Shown: positions 61,183 through 64,000 of the stretch, one piece after another
Numbering within the stretch: position 1 is the stretch's first letter
Layout of the letters: every line of letters begins with the position of its first letter
NCBI RefSeq assembly: GCF_900120155.1
Contig: NZ_LT635549.1
Span: 930,001-994,000, forward strand
Length of the DNA: 64,000 nt
Origin: Clostridium sp. Marseille-P3244
GTDB taxonomy: Bacteria > Bacillota > Clostridia > Lachnospirales > Lachnospiraceae
Direction of reading: 5' to 3'
Notes under the pieces: model-generated
Database searches by the model: none
The model's input: only the letters and a program-made list of their open reading frames with translations
What the model was told of the DNA's origin: nothing
Made by a program: the position numbers and the translations under genes

Positions 61183-62685
61183 ATGAGTGAACAAGTTCTA
61201 CTGAAAATGAAAAACGTCACAAAGAAATTTCCGGGCGTTGTGGCTCTCGATGATGTCAGCCTGACTCTGAACAGAGGGGAAGTACATGCCCTTCTGGGAG
61301 AAAACGGCGCCGGAAAGTCCACCCTGATCAAGGTGCTTGGAGGAATCTACATTCCTGATGAGGGTGAGATCGAGATTGACGGTGAAAAGAAAAATATCAA
61401 CAGTGTCGCCGTTTCACAGGAATGCGGCATCGGTATCATCCATCAGGAGATTTCCCTGGTGCCGGAGATGACGGTGGCCCAGAACATCTATCTGGGAAGA
61501 GAGAATGGAAAAGTATTCATCAACCAGAAAGAAAATGTAAAAAAGGTCACAGAACTGCTCGAGTATCTTGAGTTTGACATCAATGCCAACGACGTTGTAT
61601 CAAAGCTGAGCATAGCGAAACAGCAGATCGTGGAGATCGCGAAGGCTCTGAGTATGAATTCAAGGATCATCGTCATGGACGAGCCGACCGCGGCAATTAC
61701 GGACAACGACACCCGGAAGCTCTTCAAGATTATAGAAAGACTGAAAAATGACGGTATCGGCATTATCTATATTTCTCACAGAATGGACGAGCTGTTCGAG
61801 ATCGCGGATAATATCACGATCCTCAGAGATGGTAAATATATCGGCACAGTTAAGACTTCAGAGACAGACCGTAATGAGCTGATTTCCATGATGGTGGGAC
61901 GACAGCTGGAAGAGATCTACAACTATGATCAGGGAAGCCTGTCGGAGAATGTGCTCGAGGTGGAGCATCTGACCAGCAAGTATGTATCTGATATTAATAT
62001 CAACCTGAGAAAAGGCGAGATCCTGGGATTTTCCGGACTGGTAGGCGCCGGGCGGACCGAGTTTGCCAGAGCGCTGTTCGGGATCGATCCGATCCAGTCG
62101 GGGACGGTGAAGATCAAAGGAAAAGAAGTTAAGATCACCTGTCCGAAAGACGCGATCAAAAACGGCCTCGCGCTTGTCCCGGAAGACAGGAAAGGGCAGG
62201 GGCTGGTGCTGGGGAATACCGTGCAGTTCAATACACTTTTAGTCGTTCTTGACAAATTCATCAAAGGCTGTATCGTCAACAAAAAGAAAGCCAATGAGAT
62301 CGTATCCGAGGAAGTGTCTTCCATGAGGATCAAGACACCTTCTTTCACAACGCTGGTCTCCTCCCTGTCGGGAGGAAACCAGCAGAAGATCGTGCTGGCC
62401 AAATGGCTGGAAACTACACCGGATATCATCATACTTGACGAGCCCACGAGAGGGATCGATGTGGGAGCCAAAATGGAAATATATGACCTGATCTTCCAAC
62501 TGGCCAAAAAAGACGTGAGTATCATACTGATCTCATCCGACATGTCAGAGATCATAAATCTGTCTACAAGGGTAGTCGTCATGAGAGAAGGCAAGATCGC
62601 GGGGACTCTGGGCAGAGATGAACTGACACAGGAAAAAATTATGGCATACGCAATGAGAGGAAGTGAAGAAAATGAATCTGTCTAA
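61183..62685 (+). CDS. Sugar ABC transporter ATP-binding protein (RbsA-like)
   Basis: A 500-residue protein with two ABC domains. The first has Walker A GENGAGKST and Walker B IIVMDEPTAAI. The second has a degenerate P-loop region (LVGAGRTEFARALFG), LSGGNQQKIVLAKWL and IIILDEPTRGIDVGAK, as in RbsA/MglA proteins. It powers import by the adjacent binding protein and permease. Its end overlaps the permease gene by 14 bases. Confidence 0.93.
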   Translation: MSEQVLLKMKNVTKKFPGVVALDDVSLTLNRGEVHALLGENGAGKSTLIKVLGGIYIPDEGEIEIDGEKKNINSVAVSQECGIGIIHQEISLVPEMTVAQNIYLGRENGKVFINQKENVKKVTELLEYLEFDINANDVVSKLSIAKQQIVEIAKALSMNSRIIVMDEPTAAITDNDTRKLFKIIERLKNDGIGIIYISHRMDELFEIADNITILRDGKYIGTVKTSETDRNELISMMVGRQLEEIYNYDQGSLSENVLEVEHLTSKYVSDININLRKGEILGFSGLVGAGRTEFARALFGIDPIQSGTVKIKGKEVKITCPKDAIKNGLALVPEDRKGQGLVLGNTVQFNTLLVVLDKFIKGCIVNKKKANEIVSEEVSSMRIKTPSFTTLVSSLSGGNQQKIVLAKWLETTPDIIILDEPTRGIDVGAKMEIYDLIFQLAKKDVSIILISSDMSEIINLSTRVVVMREGKIAGTLGRDELTQEKIMAYAMRGSEENESV

Positions 62686-63646
62686 TACGAAAAAAATAGT
62701 GACCTCCATAACCAGTAAACTGAGCAGTATCATGGCGCTTCTGATCGTATCGTTGATCGTTGCCGTCATTATACCGGAGGCTTTCCTGACAAGCAGCAAT
62801 ATGATAAATATTGTCCGTCAGATGTCCACCAACGGCATCCTGACCATCGGTATGACGATCGTCCTGATCTCCGGAGGGATCGATCTTTCTGTAGGTTCTG
62901 TGCTGGCCGTATCCGGTGTTATCAGCTGCGGACTTGTGAGTGACGGAGTGAATGTATGGGTGGCGGTGCTTCTCGCACTTCTGACCGGACCGGTGTTTGG
63001 TATATTTAACGGATTTTTTGTGGCCAAGCTGAATATACCGCCTTTTATCGTTACCCTGGCGTCCATGCAGATAGGAAGAGGTATCGCCTATGTCTATTCA
63101 TCAGGACTGCCGATCCGTTCTTCCAATGAGACATATAACCTGATCGGTAACGGATATCTGTCATTCGGTCTGTTTGAAGTACCGATCCCGATTATCATTT
63201 TGATCCTGGTTGTGGTAATATCTTATCTGCTGCTTCATAAGACGAAGTTTGGAAATTATGTGTTCGCGGTAGGCGGTAACAGCGAAGCGGCAAGATATTC
63301 AGGAATCAGCGTGGCAAAGACGACATTTCTCTGCTATGTGTACTCAGGAACACTGTCCGCGCTGGTCGGCATCATCCTGGCGTCACGTATGTATTCCGGA
63401 CAGCCCACAGCGGGAGAAGGATATGAGATGGACGCTGTGGCAGCGGCTGTGCTGGGAGGTACAAGCTTCTCCGGAGGTGTAGGAAATATCATCGGCGTGC
63501 TGTTCGGCGCTCTGACGATCGGTGTGATCAATAACGCGCTGAACCTTTTGAACATTCCCTTCTATTTCCAGGATATTGTGAAAGGTTCGGTCATCCTGAT
63601 CGCCGTCCTGCTCGACACACTTAAGAAACGTGGCAAAGGAAAATGA
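62672..63646 (+). CDS. Sugar ABC transporter permease (RbsC-like)
   Basis: A 324-residue permease with eight or more hydrophobic helices and the RbsC signatures GMTIVLISGGIDLSVGSVLA, GFFVAKLNIPPFIVTLASM and AVGGNSEAARYSGI. ATG 62672 lies inside the ATPase gene end and follows AGAGGAAGTGAAGAAA. The sugar cannot be named from sequence. Confidence 0.93.
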   Translation: MNLSNTKKIVTSITSKLSSIMALLIVSLIVAVIIPEAFLTSSNMINIVRQMSTNGILTIGMTIVLISGGIDLSVGSVLAVSGVISCGLVSDGVNVWVAVLLALLTGPVFGIFNGFFVAKLNIPPFIVTLASMQIGRGIAYVYSSGLPIRSSNETYNLIGNGYLSFGLFEVPIPIIILILVVVISYLLLHKTKFGNYVFAVGGNSEAARYSGISVAKTTFLCYVYSGTLSALVGIILASRMYSGQPTAGEGYEMDAVAAAVLGGTSFSGGVGNIIGVLFGALTIGVINNALNLLNIPFYFQDIVKGSVILIAVLLDTLKKRGKGK

Positions 63647-63696
63647 AAACGGACGCAGCAGATGTGACAGACGAGTAAGAAAAGAGGTAAGTGAGA

Positions 63697-64000
63697 ATGA
63701 AAAACATGATAGCGAAAAATATCGCCAGAGTCGTTCCTATGAGATTCGAAGGAACGAATATGGAAGAATTTGATAAAGTTCTTGGAAAGTTAAAAGAAAT
63801 CTATGCGGAAGAGATGGAAGTGGGAGAGACTGTCATGCTCGGGGAAGAGATTCCGGATGATGTGGACGCGGTCCTGATTCCGGTCATGTGGGTGGATACC
63901 TACACAAATCTGGAACTGTTCAAGAAGACGGTACATAAACCGATTCTGGTGATCACCACGGTATTCGGTGTATCGCTGATGTTTGACTGGGAGTCTGTCG
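63697..64000 (+). CDS. Start of a possible sugar isomerase-like protein (cut by window end)
   Basis: ATG 63697 begins a frame open to the window end (101 codons): KNIARVVPMRFEGTN, then ILVITTVFGVSLMFDWES. It follows the sugar importer with a 50-base gap and is probably in the same operon. The alternating beta/alpha pattern and operon position recall the N-terminal domain of L-fucose/L-arabinose isomerase-like proteins, but the identification is weak. Confidence 0.5.
   Translation, partial: MKNMIAKNIARVVPMRFEGTNMEEFDKVLGKLKEIYAEEMEVGETVMLGEEIPDDVDAVLIPVMWVDTYTNLELFKKTVHKPILVITTVFGVSLMFDWESV

Overview
The window is about 64 kb of chromosome from an anaerobic, spore-forming, low-to-mid-GC Bacillota, most like a member of the Lachnospiraceae. 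The evidence is an intact sigma-F operon (spoIIAA-spoIIAB-sigF) followed by spoVAA-spoVAB, a T-box leader on valS, strong AGGAGG ribosome sites, a selenium-metabolism cluster of the clostridial type, a PPi-dependent phosphofructokinase, rubrerythrin, DUF975 and ABC_trans_CmpB membrane proteins, and an ISLre2-type insertion sequence. Species cannot be told from sequence reading alone.

Layout. 1-3.8 kb: selenium/sulfur mobilisation (LysR regulator, cysteine desulfurase-like enzyme, YedE transporter, TusA-like protein, DUF3343 carrier). 3.9-8.3 kb: a GldA/GldF/GldG-like ABC exporter with a DUF4340 protein. 8.4-15.8 kb: small membrane protein, J-domain protein, a divergent DegV/TetR pair with a clear operator, two tRNAs (Val, Leu), a membrane-tethered XRE regulator next to an Asp-box surface protein, rubrerythrin and DUF5655. 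15.8-29.8 kb: GT2 glycosyltransferase, PPi-PFK, subtilisin-like protease, a heterodimeric ABC exporter, Nudix plus NMN-adenylyltransferase-like pair, hemolysin III, carbamate kinase, a DUF975/CmpB fusion and an XRE two-gene operon with a triple operator. 30-37.7 kb: PRC-barrel sporulation protein, nrdR, exonuclease III, two CobW-type GTPases, PfkB kinase, glnA with an attenuator-like leader followed by an ANTAR regulator, and dapF.

37.76-41.84 kb is a compact, AT-rich genomic island inserted in a tRNA-Pro gene. It is bounded by a 45-bp perfect direct repeat that matches the 3' half of the tRNA. It carries no recognisable integrase but a five-gene minus-strand operon with defence-like content: an MNT nucleotidyltransferase, a HEPN partner, an unknown protein with a possible winged helix, a DGQHR/DUF262-like ParB-fold protein and an unknown protein with two R-x4-H (HEPN-like) motifs. 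A 55-aa ORF converges on it. This is the best candidate for an undescribed system.

42-64 kb: tRNA-Gln, an odd repeat-rich intergenic block, a glucosaminidase-like protein, T-box/valS, an LTA-synthase-like sulfatase, folC, a 44-aa protein, a TPR protein, the sigma-F/spoVA genes, the ISLre2 element with a 9-bp target duplication, a giant MacB-like ABC protein, and an RbsB/RbsA/RbsC-type sugar importer leading into a possible sugar isomerase cut by the window end.

A family of 34-bp palindromes occurs in three intergenic places (8.3, 29.9 and 51.6 kb). One appears to have been inserted at the end of a gene, with a 16-bp duplication, changing its C-terminus.
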